DNA of 64,000 bases from Dechloromonas sp. ZY10. GTDB lineage: Bacteria > Pseudomonadota > Gammaproteobacteria > Burkholderiales > Rhodocyclaceae. The notes beneath the pieces were generated by a model. The model saw nothing but the letters and a program-made list of their open reading frames with translations, had not been told where the DNA came from and searched no databases. Location: positions 3,147,501-3,211,500 of the forward strand of contig NZ_CP144212.1 in NCBI RefSeq assembly GCF_041378895.1. Direction: 5' to 3'. A program made the position numbers and the translations under genes. Of this stretch, positions 41,552 through 51,719 are shown piece after piece (the stretch's first letter is position 1; the number at the start of each line of letters is the position of its first letter).

Positions 41552-43621
41552 TCAAGCCTTGCTGCAGGCACGCAGCAAGGCACGCAACTTCGCCGGACGA
41601 ACCGGCAACGGCAAAGGATGCACGCCGGGCGGCAAGCTCACTGGCGTTTCCGGCAACACGCAGATCAGGGCCAGCCCGCTGCTATCGCTGCCGAGCTGAC
41701 GGAGCACCGGATAATCGACGATCACGGTCCGCTCGGGCACCAGTGCCGCATCTTCCAGACGGGTATGGCGGCGGGTGCGGTAGTCCCAAGAACGCAGCAG
41801 GCTTTCAATCAGGTCGAACTGCGCGTGCTGGCCGATCAGGCAGACATCGCCGGCAACCGCCATCAGTTCGCGCAAGCGGTTATCGTTCTCTCGCGCCTCG
41901 GGTAGCCACAGGCTGAAGCGGGTTCCCTCGCCAGGGCGCGACTTCAGTTCAATCCGGATTTCCAGCGCGCGCACCAGCCGGTCGACAATCGACAAGCCCA
42001 GCCCCAAACCCTTGTTTTGCTCGCGTGCGCTATTCCCCACCTGATAGAACTCGGCAAAAATCGCTGCCTGATGTTCGGTGGCAATCCCGATCCCGCTGTC
42101 GCGGACCTCGATCACCACGCCGCGCCCACGCCGCCGGGCGGCCAGCAGGATGGTGCCGCCCTTGGGGGTATAGCGCAGCGCATTGGCCAACAGATTCACC
42201 AGTATCCGCTCAAGCATCAGCGGGTCGGTCTCGACCCACAAGCGCGTAGCTCGCACCCGCAGACGCAAGCCGCGTTCGATGGCAGTCCGGCGAAAGGACG
42301 AGGCCAGCCGCTCGAACACCGGATTGAGCGCGGCACCGTGGATTTCAGGCTTGATCCCGGCGACGTCAAGCCGCGAGATGTCGAGCAGCGAATCGAGCAA
42401 CTCGCCGAGCACCGAAGTCGACTGGGCGATCTGCTCGGCCAGTCGCGGCAGCGTGTGAGTCACGCCGTTGCTCACCTGGCGCAACAGATCGGCGGAAAAC
42501 AGCGACAAGGCATGCAACGGCTGGCGCAGGTCGTGGCTGGCCGCCGCGAGAAAACGGCTTTTTGCCTTGTTAGCCCGCTCGGCTTCGTTTTTCTGCGCTT
42601 CCAGCTTCTGGGTTGCCTCGCGTACCCGGTCTTCCAGCATCTGCCGGCTGGCCTGCAGTTCTTCGGTCATTTGCGCCATTGCCCGAAACTGGCGACGGAC
42701 CAGCATTGCAATGGTCAGCAACAAGCCGCCAAGCAGAAAGCCGAGGGTGGTCAGTTCAAGCATCCGTCCTTGCCAGTTGGCGAGCAAGGTTTTTTCCGGA
42801 ATCACCGCGACAATTCGCAGATCGGGAAAACTGGGAACCGGCGACAGCGAGGCCATCAGCCCGCCATGACTGACGATCCCGCTACCGCCCAGACGGCCGG
42901 CCAGTTGCCCGTCAAACAGGCTGTCTTCGGCGCGAGTGCCAAGAATCGGCGACTGCTTGCTCATGTCGGTGGGACGGCAGGAGGCAACCACCTCGCCCTT
43001 ACTGTTGATCAGCAAGGCCTCGAAATCGTCGGAAAGCCGGTTGTACCAGCAGAAGTCCTGCAGGTAAGCCGGCTCGACCGCAGCGAAGGCAGCTCCGGCA
43101 AACTGCCCGCCCGGCGTCACGATGCGCCGCGCCAGTGCGTAAGTGTAGCGACCGGAGTTACGCCCGATATAAGGCCCGAAGGTGGAGACGTTGGCGCCGT
43201 TCTCCAGTTGGGCAAAATAGGGCCGGTCGCGGACATTGATATGCGGCGGCGGAAAATAAGTGGAGATAAAACGCTGGTTGCCCTGACGATCGAAAATGAT
43301 CAGGTCGCGCAATTGCGGCATCGCCCGCGAATGGCGCTGAGCCATGTACTCCCAGCCCCGAGCCGGCTCCCAGCCCTCCCAGTCGCTGCGGTTCTGCGAC
43401 AGATCGGTCGCCACTTCCCGCAACAGAATATCGATCGCCTCGAAGGAACGCGCGGTATGCTCGGCCATCATCACGCTGAAATGCTGCAGCCGGCGTTCCC
43501 CGCTTTCGATTTCGCGCTGCCGCGACAGGTAAAGATCGGCGAGCAGAACCACGAATACGGCCAGCGTGCCGACCAGAGCGATCAGAGGAATCAGCGATTC
43601 GGGCTTGCTGCGTGCCGCCAC
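41552..43621 (-). CDS. Hybrid-like sensor histidine kinase with degenerate receiver
   Basis: 689 residues. A membrane segment (about 11-31), a periplasmic Cache/PDC-type sensor (32-285), a second membrane segment (288-308), a coiled coil, then HisKA with the phospho-acceptor H363 in ASHDLRQPLHALSLF, and the ATPase domain (N box NLLANALRY near 480, DSGIGI near 510, GLGLGLSIV near 540). Residues about 590-689 look like a receiver without the acidic pocket: β1 reads GDVCLIGQHAQ, a lone Asp sits at 636 and PVRPAKLRALL resembles the usual KP-containing end. It ends 3 bp before the methyltransferase gene. Confidence 0.9.
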   Translation of the reverse strand: MAARSKPESLIPLIALVGTLAVFVVLLADLYLSRQREIESGERRLQHFSVMMAEHTARSFEAIDILLREVATDLSQNRSDWEGWEPARGWEYMAQRHSRAMPQLRDLIIFDRQGNQRFISTYFPPPHINVRDRPYFAQLENGANVSTFGPYIGRNSGRYTYALARRIVTPGGQFAGAAFAAVEPAYLQDFCWYNRLSDDFEALLINSKGEVVASCRPTDMSKQSPILGTRAEDSLFDGQLAGRLGGSGIVSHGGLMASLSPVPSFPDLRIVAVIPEKTLLANWQGRMLELTTLGFLLGGLLLTIAMLVRRQFRAMAQMTEELQASRQMLEDRVREATQKLEAQKNEAERANKAKSRFLAAASHDLRQPLHALSLFSADLLRQVSNGVTHTLPRLAEQIAQSTSVLGELLDSLLDISRLDVAGIKPEIHGAALNPVFERLASSFRRTAIERGLRLRVRATRLWVETDPLMLERILVNLLANALRYTPKGGTILLAARRRGRGVVIEVRDSGIGIATEHQAAIFAEFYQVGNSAREQNKGLGLGLSIVDRLVRALEIRIELKSRPGEGTRFSLWLPEARENDNRLRELMAVAGDVCLIGQHAQFDLIESLLRSWDYRTRRHTRLEDAALVPERTVIVDYPVLRQLGSDSSGLALICVLPETPVSLPPGVHPLPLPVRPAKLRALLRACSKA

Positions 43622-43624
43622 CGT

Positions 43625-44407
43625 CTAAGCCCCCGGCATTTCGTAACAATACAGGGGCCGCGCCGGCAGGCAAGGCACCTCGATCACCCGGCTCGGCACC
43701 ACACCGGGCACGGGAAAGCTATTACTGACCAACAGGCTGCCGGGCGCCATCTCGCGCAGTGCCTTTTCCCAAAGCTGCGGCATTGGCGCCGGCGACAGAA
43801 AAGCATAAACCACGTCGTGCTGGCCGAGATCAACCTGCCACAGATCTTCCCATTGCCACTGCAGATTAGGCCGCCCAACCGCCAGCAGGCGGCCGATCAG
43901 CCAGGTTAACGGAGCATTTTCGACACCCCGGCAGTGCACCTGCGGCAAGTGGTCGGCCAGCGTAATCACCGTGCTACCGATCCCGGCACCGAGATCGACA
44001 AAACGCAGGCTGCCCGAGCCAGCCCGCTGTTCAAGCAACTCGGCCAATGCCGCGACAGTTTCGCGGTTCGACAGGTAGAGAGGAACCTGTCCCGACAAGG
44101 CACCGCGATAGACCAGCAGGAGCAGGATGAAGGCGGCCAGGAACCAGCCCGGATCGATCTGCAACTGATGGGTGAACCACACCGCCGGCAGGAACAAGAG
44201 ATGAATCAGCCGCCACCACCAAGGCTGGCGCGACAAGGTCGCGAAGGCAAATCCGACGCAACCGATGGCATAGCTGGTTTCAGCCCAAGGCAGCGCCGCC
44301 GCCTGCCAGCCGTAATAGGGCCAGGCAACCGACAGAACGAGCATCGCTGCCGCCGCCTGCAGGGCAAACTGACGGGCGGCTGGCGAGAATGAGAAGGAAT
44401 CTGACAT
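43625..44407 (-). CDS. Membrane-anchored SAM-dependent methyltransferase
   Basis: 260 residues. Three or four hydrophobic segments fill the first half (about 12-35, 42-60, 64-80, 85-103), followed by a class I methyltransferase core with the SAM loop VDLGAGIGSTVITLAD (near 137), the acidic GVENAPLTW and the later FLSPAPMPQLWEKALREMAPGSLLVSN. The substrate is unknown. It is 3 bp upstream of the sensor kinase on the same strand, so it may be part of the signalling unit. Confidence 0.82.
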   Translation of the reverse strand: MSDSFSFSPAARQFALQAAAAMLVLSVAWPYYGWQAAALPWAETSYAIGCVGFAFATLSRQPWWWRLIHLLFLPAVWFTHQLQIDPGWFLAAFILLLLVYRGALSGQVPLYLSNRETVAALAELLEQRAGSGSLRFVDLGAGIGSTVITLADHLPQVHCRGVENAPLTWLIGRLLAVGRPNLQWQWEDLWQVDLGQHDVVYAFLSPAPMPQLWEKALREMAPGSLLVSNSFPVPGVVPSRVIEVPCLPARPLYCYEMPGA

Positions 44408-44442
44408 GCAGCGATTTTATGCCAAATCCGCCCCCCCTCGCG

Positions 44443-44480
44443 GTGCCGTTTTCGCCGTATCCACGGTCAACCGCCGAACC
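44443..44480. repeat. Decayed copy of the CACGGTCGACCGTG element
   Basis: CACGGTCAACCGCC (44462-44475) matches 11 of 14 core bases, with CCGTTTTCGCC to the left and GAACCGG to the right, like other flanks. It lies in the 123-bp gap before the methyltransferase gene. Confidence 0.55.
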
Positions 44481-44530
44481 GGACAACAAGCCGCGCGACC
44501 TCTGCGCCAGCGCGATCTCCCTTCCTGCCT

Positions 44531-47500
44531 TCAACCATTGGCCAGAGGCGCTGCCGGCAACGCCGCCCGCATCGCTTGCCGCGACTGGCAGGCGGCGGCA
44601 GCTGCCGCCGCCTTGATCGGCCCGAAACCACGCACCTCGCTCGGCCAGGCCGCCAGTTCGCGGGCTTGCGGACCACTGCCGCGCTGCAGAATCAGATCGA
44701 GGTCGGACTCGTAGGCCGTCAGCAGTTCGCGAGCAAGCGCGTTTTCTGCGCTCAGACGCAAGGGATCGAACCAACGCCCTCGCCAATGCCGCCCGGCGGC
44801 CAGCAAGCGCAACCAGGGCAACAGCCAAGGACCGAAAGCCTGCTTTCGCGGTCGTCCGTCGGCCCCCGCCCGCCGCCCCCATGGCGGCACCAGATGAAAA
44901 CTCGGACGCAAGGCCTGGCCCGCTGCCAGCGGCTCGAACTGCTCCTTGAGCCGAGCCAGAAAATCGCTCTCGACGAAGAGGCGGGCGACCTCGTATTCGT
45001 CCTTGGGCGCCAGCAGCCGCGCATACTGCACCGCCACCAGCCGGGTCAGCACCTCATCGCCCAGCGCGCGCAGGGTGGCGATGCGATGCCGGTAGCGGGC
45101 GGCTAGTTCGCCATCCTGATAGGCAGTCAGGTGTTGCGCCCGCTGCTCGATCAGCGCGTCGAGCGAGATTTCCCCGACCGGCGGCGGCTGCAACGGACCG
45201 GCCAGGGCGGCGACCCGTTCCGGGAAGACGGCGGCCCGCCGCCCCCAGTCAAGGGCTTCGAGATTGGCCGCGACCGCCGTGCCGTTGAGTTCGATCGCCC
45301 GCTCCAGCGCCGCCAGGCTGACCGGCACCAGCCCCATCTGCCAGGCGTGGCCGAGCAGCAGCAGGTTGGTGTAGATCGCATCGCCCATCAGCCGCAAGGC
45401 CAAACCCTGGGCGTCGATGAAGTGCACGGCAGTCGCCCCGACCGTCTCGACCAGGCGTTGCTGCAAGGCCGCCCCCGGCAGTTTCCAGTCACGCTGGCGG
45501 GTGAAGTCGGCGGTCGGCGTTTCGGCACTATTGACCAGGACCCGGCTCTGCCCGGCGAGTAGCTTGGACAGCGCCTCACTGCCGGCGCTGACCACCAGGT
45601 CGCCGCCGATCAGCGCATGCGCCTCGCCGGTCGCGATCCGCACCGCGTGGATATCCTCCGCCCGGTCAGCAATGCGCAGGTGCGAGAAGACCGCCCCGTA
45701 CTTCTGCGCCAGCCCGGTCATGTCGAGCACCGAGACGCCCTTGCCGTCGAGGTGCGCCGCCATCCCGATCAGCGCCCCGACGGTGATCACGCCCATGCCG
45801 CCGACGCCGGTGAGCAGCAGGTTGTAGGGGACAGCGGTCGGCGGCAAGGCCGGCAGCGGCAATATGCCCCAATGTTCACGGTCGACCGTGGAAATTGCAT
45901 CTTTTCCGGCAGCCGGCGGCGCCAGCCCGGCCCCCTTCTTCAGGCGCACGCCGTCGAGCGTCACGAAGCTTGGGCAAAAGCCCTTGAGGCAGGAGAAATC
46001 CTGGTTGCAGGCCGACTGGTCGATTGCCCGCTTGGTCCCGAACGGGGTTTCCAGTGGCACCACCGACAGGCAGTTCGATTGCCGCGAACAATCGCCGCAG
46101 CCTTCGCAAACCTCGGGATGGATCACCACCCGCCGCGCCACCGGCGGCAGCTTGCCGCGCTTGCGCCGGCGCCGTGCTTCGGTGGCGCACATCTGGTCGT
46201 AGATCAGCACCGAGACGCCGGGATATTCGCGCAGTTCGCGCTGAACCTGGTCGAGTTCGTCGCGATGAAAGATCGGCAAGGCCCGGCCACCCGGCGTGGC
46301 CAGATCGGTGACTTCGGCATATTTATCGGGATCGTTGGTGACGATCACCACCTTCTCGACGCCTTCCGCCGCCAATTGCCGGGTCAGGCGCGGAATGCTC
46401 AGCTGGCCGTCGACCGGCTGGCCGCCGGTCATCGCCACCGCATCGTTGTAGAGGATCTTGTAGGTGATCGCGACCTTGGCCGCCAGCGCCTGGCGGATCG
46501 CCAGGATGCCGGAATGGAAGTAGGTGCCGTCGCCAAGGTTGGCGAAGATGTGCTTTTCCTCAGTAAACGGCGCCTGGCCGACCCAGGGCACGCCTTCGCC
46601 GCCCATGTGGGTATAGGTCGCGGTATTGCGCCCCATCCAGGTCACCATGTAGTGGCAGCCGATCCCGGCCACCGCCCGCGAACCTTCCGGCACCTGGGTC
46701 GAGGTGTTGTGCGGGCAGCCGGAACAGAAATGCGGCTTGCGCTCGGCCAAGACCAGCGGCGTCTGGCTGGCCTTCTGCTTCTGCGCGATCAGGTCGAGCC
46801 GGGCATGAATCGCCGGCGAGGTGAAGAAGCGGCCGATGCGGGCCGCGATCACCTTGGCAATCGTCGCCACCGGTAGTTCGCCGGTCGCCGGCAGCAGCCA
46901 GTCGGCGTGCGCCAGGTAGCCGCCCTCGCCTTCCACGGTCCACTCGCCTTTTTCGTCGAATTTGCCGATCACCCGCGGGCGCACGTCGTCGCGCCAGTTG
47001 TAGAGTTCCTCCTTGAGCTGGTATTCGAGCAGTTGCCGCTTTTCCTCGACGACCAGAATTTCCTCCAGCCCCTCGGCGAAACGGCGCACGCCTTCCGGCT
47101 CCAGGGGCCAGACCATCCCGACCTTGTACAGGCGGATGCCGATCTGCGCTGCCAGCGCCTCGTCGATACCCAGTTCGTCGAGCGCCTGGCGCACATCGAG
47201 ATAGCTCTTGCCGGCGGTGAGGATGCCGAGACGCGGCTGCGGCGAGTCGATCACCAGACGGTCGAGGCGATTGGCCCGGCAATAAGCCAGCGCGGCATAC
47301 AGTTTGAGGTTGAGCAGGCGCTTTTCCTGCTCCAGCGGCGGGTCCGGCCAGCGGATGTTGAGGCCGTCCGGCGGCAGCGCGAAATCCTGCGGCAGCACGA
47401 TGTTGACCGCTGCCGGATCGACGTTGACCGAGGCCGACGTCTCGACCGTGTCGGCCAGCGCCTTGAACGCGACCCAGCAGCCGGAATAGCGGCTGAGCGC

Positions 47501-48088
47501 CCAGCCGTGCAGGCCGTACTCGATGTATTCCTGAATATTCGCCGGATAGAGCACCGGCATCAGCACCGCCTTGAAGATGTGCTCGGTCTGGTGCGGCAGG
47601 GTCGAGGACTTAGCCGCATGATCGTCGCCGGCGACCACCAGCACTCCGCCATAACGCGCCGAGCCGGCGGCATTGGCGTGGCGGAAGACGTCGCCGCAGC
47701 GGTCGACGCCCGGCCCCTTGCCGTACCACAGGCCGAACACGCCGTCGTAACGGGCACCGGGAAACAGCCCGACCTGCTGGCTACCCCACACGGCGGTCGC
47801 CGCCAGGTCCTCGTTGAGTCCCGGCTGGAAGCTGATGTGGTGGTCAGCGAGATGTTGTTTGGCCTTCCACAAGCCCTGATCGAGCGGCCCGAGCGGGCTG
47901 CCGCGATAACCGGACACGAAGCCGGCGGTATTCAGGCCGGCGGCAAGGTCGCGCTCGCGCTGCAGCATTGGCAGGCGAATCAAGGCCTGGGTGCCGGTCA
48001 GATAGACCCGGCCGGTGCTGGTATAGCGATCATCAAGCCGGGCAACGGCCCCGGCTTCGCTGCGCAGTACGGAATCGGCATGGCTCAT
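44531..48088 (-). CDS. Fused indolepyruvate:ferredoxin oxidoreductase
   Basis: Oxidative decarboxylation of arylpyruvates (indole-, phenyl- or hydroxyphenylpyruvate) to aryl-acetyl-CoA, with electrons going to ferredoxin. It is 1185 residues, alpha and beta parts in one chain: the pyrimidine domain (1-400, GLNTAGFVSGYRGSPLGPLD), a thiamine domain (FCSGCPHNTST near 455; GDGTYFHSG near 520), a cysteine-rich iron-sulfur region (C661 to C705, CEGCGDCSRQSNC and NQDFSCLKGFCP) and the gamma domain (GVGGMGVITV near 762). The linker before the gamma domain contains the palindromic repeat, read as STVDRE. GGGAGG precedes the ATG. Confidence 0.93.
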   Translation of the reverse strand: MSHADSVLRSEAGAVARLDDRYTSTGRVYLTGTQALIRLPMLQRERDLAAGLNTAGFVSGYRGSPLGPLDQGLWKAKQHLADHHISFQPGLNEDLAATAVWGSQQVGLFPGARYDGVFGLWYGKGPGVDRCGDVFRHANAAGSARYGGVLVVAGDDHAAKSSTLPHQTEHIFKAVLMPVLYPANIQEYIEYGLHGWALSRYSGCWVAFKALADTVETSASVNVDPAAVNIVLPQDFALPPDGLNIRWPDPPLEQEKRLLNLKLYAALAYCRANRLDRLVIDSPQPRLGILTAGKSYLDVRQALDELGIDEALAAQIGIRLYKVGMVWPLEPEGVRRFAEGLEEILVVEEKRQLLEYQLKEELYNWRDDVRPRVIGKFDEKGEWTVEGEGGYLAHADWLLPATGELPVATIAKVIAARIGRFFTSPAIHARLDLIAQKQKASQTPLVLAERKPHFCSGCPHNTSTQVPEGSRAVAGIGCHYMVTWMGRNTATYTHMGGEGVPWVGQAPFTEEKHIFANLGDGTYFHSGILAIRQALAAKVAITYKILYNDAVAMTGGQPVDGQLSIPRLTRQLAAEGVEKVVIVTNDPDKYAEVTDLATPGGRALPIFHRDELDQVQRELREYPGVSVLIYDQMCATEARRRRKRGKLPPVARRVVIHPEVCEGCGDCSRQSNCLSVVPLETPFGTKRAIDQSACNQDFSCLKGFCPSFVTLDGVRLKKGAGLAPPAAGKDAISTVDREHWGILPLPALPPTAVPYNLLLTGVGGMGVITVGALIGMAAHLDGKGVSVLDMTGLAQKYGAVFSHLRIADRAEDIHAVRIATGEAHALIGGDLVVSAGSEALSKLLAGQSRVLVNSAETPTADFTRQRDWKLPGAALQQRLVETVGATAVHFIDAQGLALRLMGDAIYTNLLLLGHAWQMGLVPVSLAALERAIELNGTAVAANLEALDWGRRAAVFPERVAALAGPLQPPPVGEISLDALIEQRAQHLTAYQDGELAARYRHRIATLRALGDEVLTRLVAVQYARLLAPKDEYEVARLFVESDFLARLKEQFEPLAAGQALRPSFHLVPPWGRRAGADGRPRKQAFGPWLLPWLRLLAAGRHWRGRWFDPLRLSAENALARELLTAYESDLDLILQRGSGPQARELAAWPSEVRGFGPIKAAAAAAACQSRQAMRAALPAAPLANG
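45877..45890. repeat. CACGGTCGACCGTG element inside a coding region (oxidoreductase linker)
   Basis: Exact 14-bp core. Read on the minus strand it encodes S-T-V-D-R-E (about residues 733-738) in the Ala/Pro-rich linker between the iron-sulfur and gamma domains, where an insertion would be tolerated. Confidence 0.9.
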
Positions 48089-48195
48089 GACCCATCCTCC
48101 CGAGCAATGGCATCCCGCGATCGCGGAACACCGGGAGGGCCCCGCCGGTAGCGGTCGCCGGACGGCACCTTCCTGCCGCTTGGAGCGAGTCAGCC

Positions 48196-48212
48196 GGGCG
48201 GAGGTTCCGCCC
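48196..48212 (-). other. GC-rich hairpin between sensor kinase and oxidoreductase genes
   Basis: GGGCGGA and TCCGCCC form a 7-bp stem with a three-base loop, about 10 bp after the sensor-kinase stop. There is no U-tract. It may weaken read-through into the oxidoreductase gene. The rest of the 134-bp gap shows nothing recognisable. Confidence 0.4.
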
Positions 48213-48222
48213 GCCCACTCAT

Positions 48223-50106
48223 TCAGGCCGGTGGGCGACCGGCGCTGGCCAGCGTAAAGGGCAACATGACCGAGAACACGCTGCCCTCACCTTCGCGGCT
48301 GCGCACCTCAAGCCGCCCGCCCATCAGTTCGACCAGTTGCCGCGAAATTGCCAGGCCCAGACCGGCACCGCCGAACGCACGGGTCGACGAACCGTCGGCT
48401 TGGGCAAAGGGCAGGAAAATCTGCTCCAGTTGCGCCGCCGGAATCCCGACACCGGTGTCGCTGATCACGATCTGCGCCGTTACCAGCCCCGGAGGCTGGA
48501 CCTCAACCCGCAAGTCGAGGGTAATGCTTCCATGTGCGGTAAACTTGATCGCATTACCCAGCAGATTGAGCAAAATCTGGCGTAGCCGCAGGGCATCGCC
48601 CAGCACCTCTCGCGGCAGATCGGCCGGCAGACCGAAACGCAGGTCGAGCCCTTTCTTGTGGCAAGGCGGCGTCATCAGGCGCACCACATCGCCGACCACT
48701 CCGCCGAGCGACATCGGCTGCTGACGGATAACCAGCTTGCCGGCATCGAGGCGGGACATTTCGAGAATGTCGCTGAGAATCGCCAACAAGGAACGCGCCG
48801 AATCCAGCGACATCTGTACGGCATGCCGGGTTTCTTCGTCGCTGGCCGACATCAACGCAATTTCGCCCATGCCGATGATGCCGTTCATTGGCGTCCGCAA
48901 CTCATGGCTCATGTTGGCCAGAAATTCGCTTTTTGCCCGGTTGGCAGCTTCCGCTGCATCCCGGGCCTGTTCCAGATTGAGCATGATCCGGTTGCGCTCG
49001 GCCTCGCTCACCGCCAACGCCTCCTCAGCCAGGTTCCGGGCGGCAAGAAAACCGTTGAACGCAGTTGCCACAGTCTGAATCTCGGCACTGCCGGCAACAG
49101 CCACCGGCGCCGCCGGCAACCCTGGGCGCATGCTGCGGGCCCGCTCGTCCATCGCCACAGCCAGCGCGCCGAGTGGAGCGAACAGGCGCCGCCCCAGCCA
49201 CCAGACCAGCGGCAAGGCAAGCACCATCAGCAACAGGGTAACCAGCGCCATGTCGCGCTGGATCTTGGCCACCGGCCGCAAGGCCTGCTCGACCGGGATC
49301 ACCGAAGCCAGAACCCAGCCGGTGGTAGCCAGTCGGCGGAAGGTGAAAAACCCGTGCAGGCCACGGTGATTGACCCCTTCCAGCGTTCCTTCGTAGCCAG
49401 CCAAAGCACGCGCCAGCACCGGATGGTCGCGTTCAGCGGGCACCGGCTGCAGGATCAGCGAACGATCCGGATGGGCAATGAACTGCCGATCGGAGGAAAC
49501 CAGGTAAAAATAACCGTGCTCGCCGATCTTGCGATTGCCGAGTTCGCCAATCAGATTGGCTTTGTAGAGGTTGAGCACGCCACCGACGATGGCCACCAGT
49601 TCGCCACGGGAGTCGAGTACCGGAGCCGCAATGACGACGATCGGCTGGCGCGTTGCCTTGCCCAGAATCGGCTGTGAAATGAAGGGCTGGCGAGTCGCCT
49701 GCACGCCCTTGACATAATCGCGGGCCGACATGTCAAGACCACGCCGCCCCGGCTTTTGCGGCCAATCGACAAGCAGCACCCCGCGGGCATCGAAAATATA
49801 GAGGTCGTCGAACAACGCCAGCAACTCGGCCTTGCCCTGCAAATGCCGCTCCAGCGCCGGCAGGTCGGCCAACCGGTCAAGCGGCACCGTGCGTGCCGAC
49901 TGCTGCAACATCGTCTGACGTTCCTCGATCTTGTCGTCAAGTTGCTCGGCCAGCGCGCTGAGGAGCACAAACTGCTCCTTTTCGATACCGGCTTGCAGGT
50001 CGGCATGCAGCGAATAGAACTGCGCAAAGGACTGGACGATCAGCAAGAGCACCGCGATCGCGGCGGCACCGAGGGTCAGTTTGAGCTTGAGGCTGAGCGA
50101 AGTCAT
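48223..50106 (-). CDS. Cache-domain sensor histidine kinase
   Basis: 627 residues. A membrane segment (about 10-30), a periplasmic double-Cache-type sensor (about 35-275; [47 protein letters not shown]), a second membrane segment (287-306), a HAMP-like linker, then HisKA with H401 in [19 protein letters not shown] and the ATPase domain ([26 protein letters not shown]). There is no receiver or Hpt domain and no response regulator next to it, so it is an orphan here. Cache sensors of this kind often bind amino or organic acids. Confidence 0.92.
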   Translation of the reverse strand: MTSLSLKLKLTLGAAAIAVLLLIVQSFAQFYSLHADLQAGIEKEQFVLLSALAEQLDDKIEERQTMLQQSARTVPLDRLADLPALERHLQGKAELLALFDDLYIFDARGVLLVDWPQKPGRRGLDMSARDYVKGVQATRQPFISQPILGKATRQPIVVIAAPVLDSRGELVAIVGGVLNLYKANLIGELGNRKIGEHGYFYLVSSDRQFIAHPDRSLILQPVPAERDHPVLARALAGYEGTLEGVNHRGLHGFFTFRRLATTGWVLASVIPVEQALRPVAKIQRDMALVTLLLMVLALPLVWWLGRRLFAPLGALAVAMDERARSMRPGLPAAPVAVAGSAEIQTVATAFNGFLAARNLAEEALAVSEAERNRIMLNLEQARDAAEAANRAKSEFLANMSHELRTPMNGIIGMGEIALMSASDEETRHAVQMSLDSARSLLAILSDILEMSRLDAGKLVIRQQPMSLGGVVGDVVRLMTPPCHKKGLDLRFGLPADLPREVLGDALRLRQILLNLLGNAIKFTAHGSITLDLRVEVQPPGLVTAQIVISDTGVGIPAAQLEQIFLPFAQADGSSTRAFGGAGLGLAISRQLVELMGGRLEVRSREGEGSVFSVMLPFTLASAGRPPA

Positions 50107-50158
50107 GGCAACGGAGGAAGTCAGTCCGTTATTCTATTACGGCAACTCCCCCCTTGGC

Positions 50159-51547
50159 TCATGGTTTTTTCGGAAACAACACCTTGCCTGGGTTAAGCAG
50201 GGCCAGCGGATCGAGCGCGTCCTTGAGCGCCTGCATCACCGCCACCGCGACCTCGCCATGTTCGCGGGCGAGATACTTGCGCTTGCCCAGACCGATTCCG
50301 TGCTCGCCGGTGCATGTGCCCTCCATCTGGATCGCCCGCTCGACGACGCGCGAACTGATCCAGGCCGCTTCGTCCATTTCTTTCGGATTGTCCGGATCGA
50401 CCAGCACCACCAGGTGAAAATTGCCGTCACCGACATGCCCGAACAAGGCAATCGGGATCGACACCTGCGTGATGTCGGCCTGCGTCTCGGCAATGCACTC
50501 GGCCAGCCGCGAAATCGGTACGCACACATCGGTCGGAAAGCAGCGGCAACCGGGCTTCAGCTGCAGGCAAGCGAAGTAGGCATCATGGCGCGCCTGCCAC
50601 AGCCGCGAACGCTCTTCGGGACGCGTCGCCCAGGCGAAATCGGTACCGCCCAGTTCGCTGCTCAGCATCTGCACCGTCTCGGCCTGTTCGGCAACGCCGG
50701 CCGGCGAACCGTGAAATTCGAAAAACAGCGTTGGGGCCTCGGCCAACGTCGTCTTGCTGAAGCGATTGATCGCCGCCAGGGCCAACTGATCGAGCAGTTC
50801 GATACGGGCGACCGGCACCCCCAACTGGATGGTCTGGATTACCGCCTGCACGGCGGCATCGATGCTCGGAAAAGTGCACACCGCCGCCGAGATTGCCTCG
50901 GGAATCGGATAGAGCTTGACCGTCAACTCGGTCATGATGCCCAGCGTGCCTTCCGAGCCGACCAGCAGGCGGGTCAGGTCATAGCCGGCCGACGACTTGC
51001 GCGCCCGGCCGCCGGTTTTCAGCACGCGACCGTCGGCAAGCACCGTGGTGGTCGCCAGTACATTGTCCTTCATCGTACCGTAACGCACCGCATTGGTCCC
51101 GGAGGCCCGGGTCGCGGCCATTCCGCCCAAGGTCGCGTCGGCCCCCGGATCGATCGGGAAGAACAGGCCGGTTCCCTTCAGCGCATCGTTCAACTGCATC
51201 CGCGTGACCCCGGCCTGGACCGTCGCATCGCCGTCCTCGGCATGGATCGCGATGATCTTGTTCATTCCGGACAGATCGAGCGAAATCCCGCCTTGCGGCG
51301 CCAGCACATGCCCCTCGACCGACGAACCGACGCCGTAGGGAATCAGCGGTACGCCATATTCGGTGCACAGGCGGGCGACTGCGACCACCTCGTCGGTACT
51401 CTCGGCAAACACCACGGCCGCCGGGAGCATCGGCGGATGCACCGACTCATCGCGGCCATGCTGCAGGCGATGCGACTCGCCGGTAGTGAAGCGCGAGCCG
51501 AAGCGCTGACTCAGGGGTTCGCTCAAGGATGGGGGCAATACGGACAC
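50159..51547 (-). CDS. FAD-linked oxidase, D-lactate dehydrogenase/glycolate oxidase type
   Basis: 462 residues from a GTG at 51547 with GGAG nine bases upstream; an ATG 26 codons earlier has no such site. The FAD-binding PCMH domain is clear (PLIPYGVGSSVEGHVLAPQGG, ATLGGMAATRASGTNAVRYG, RLLVGSEGTLGIMTELTVKL), then the cap domain with GHVGDGNFHLVVLVDPDNP and the C-terminal CTGEHGIGLGKRKYL and NPGKVLFP. The family oxidises D-2-hydroxy acids and passes electrons to quinone or cytochrome. It is divergent from the livK operon. Confidence 0.9.
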   Translation of the reverse strand: MSVLPPSLSEPLSQRFGSRFTTGESHRLQHGRDESVHPPMLPAAVVFAESTDEVVAVARLCTEYGVPLIPYGVGSSVEGHVLAPQGGISLDLSGMNKIIAIHAEDGDATVQAGVTRMQLNDALKGTGLFFPIDPGADATLGGMAATRASGTNAVRYGTMKDNVLATTTVLADGRVLKTGGRARKSSAGYDLTRLLVGSEGTLGIMTELTVKLYPIPEAISAAVCTFPSIDAAVQAVIQTIQLGVPVARIELLDQLALAAINRFSKTTLAEAPTLFFEFHGSPAGVAEQAETVQMLSSELGGTDFAWATRPEERSRLWQARHDAYFACLQLKPGCRCFPTDVCVPISRLAECIAETQADITQVSIPIALFGHVGDGNFHLVVLVDPDNPKEMDEAAWISSRVVERAIQMEGTCTGEHGIGLGKRKYLAREHGEVAVAVMQALKDALDPLALLNPGKVLFPKKP

Positions 51548-51719
51548 GGGACTCTCCAGGAAAGCGCAGTACTCTGCGAACAACCCGGGCAAATTACCAC
51601 AAGGGTAGACACGTATTGACGCCAACTGCGGGCACCGCGAGAATCGCGAGGTTTTTGCACGACCGGTCGATCAACCAGTCTGCAACCCATCCATTAATCA
51701 GAAACCTGGAGCATCTCCT

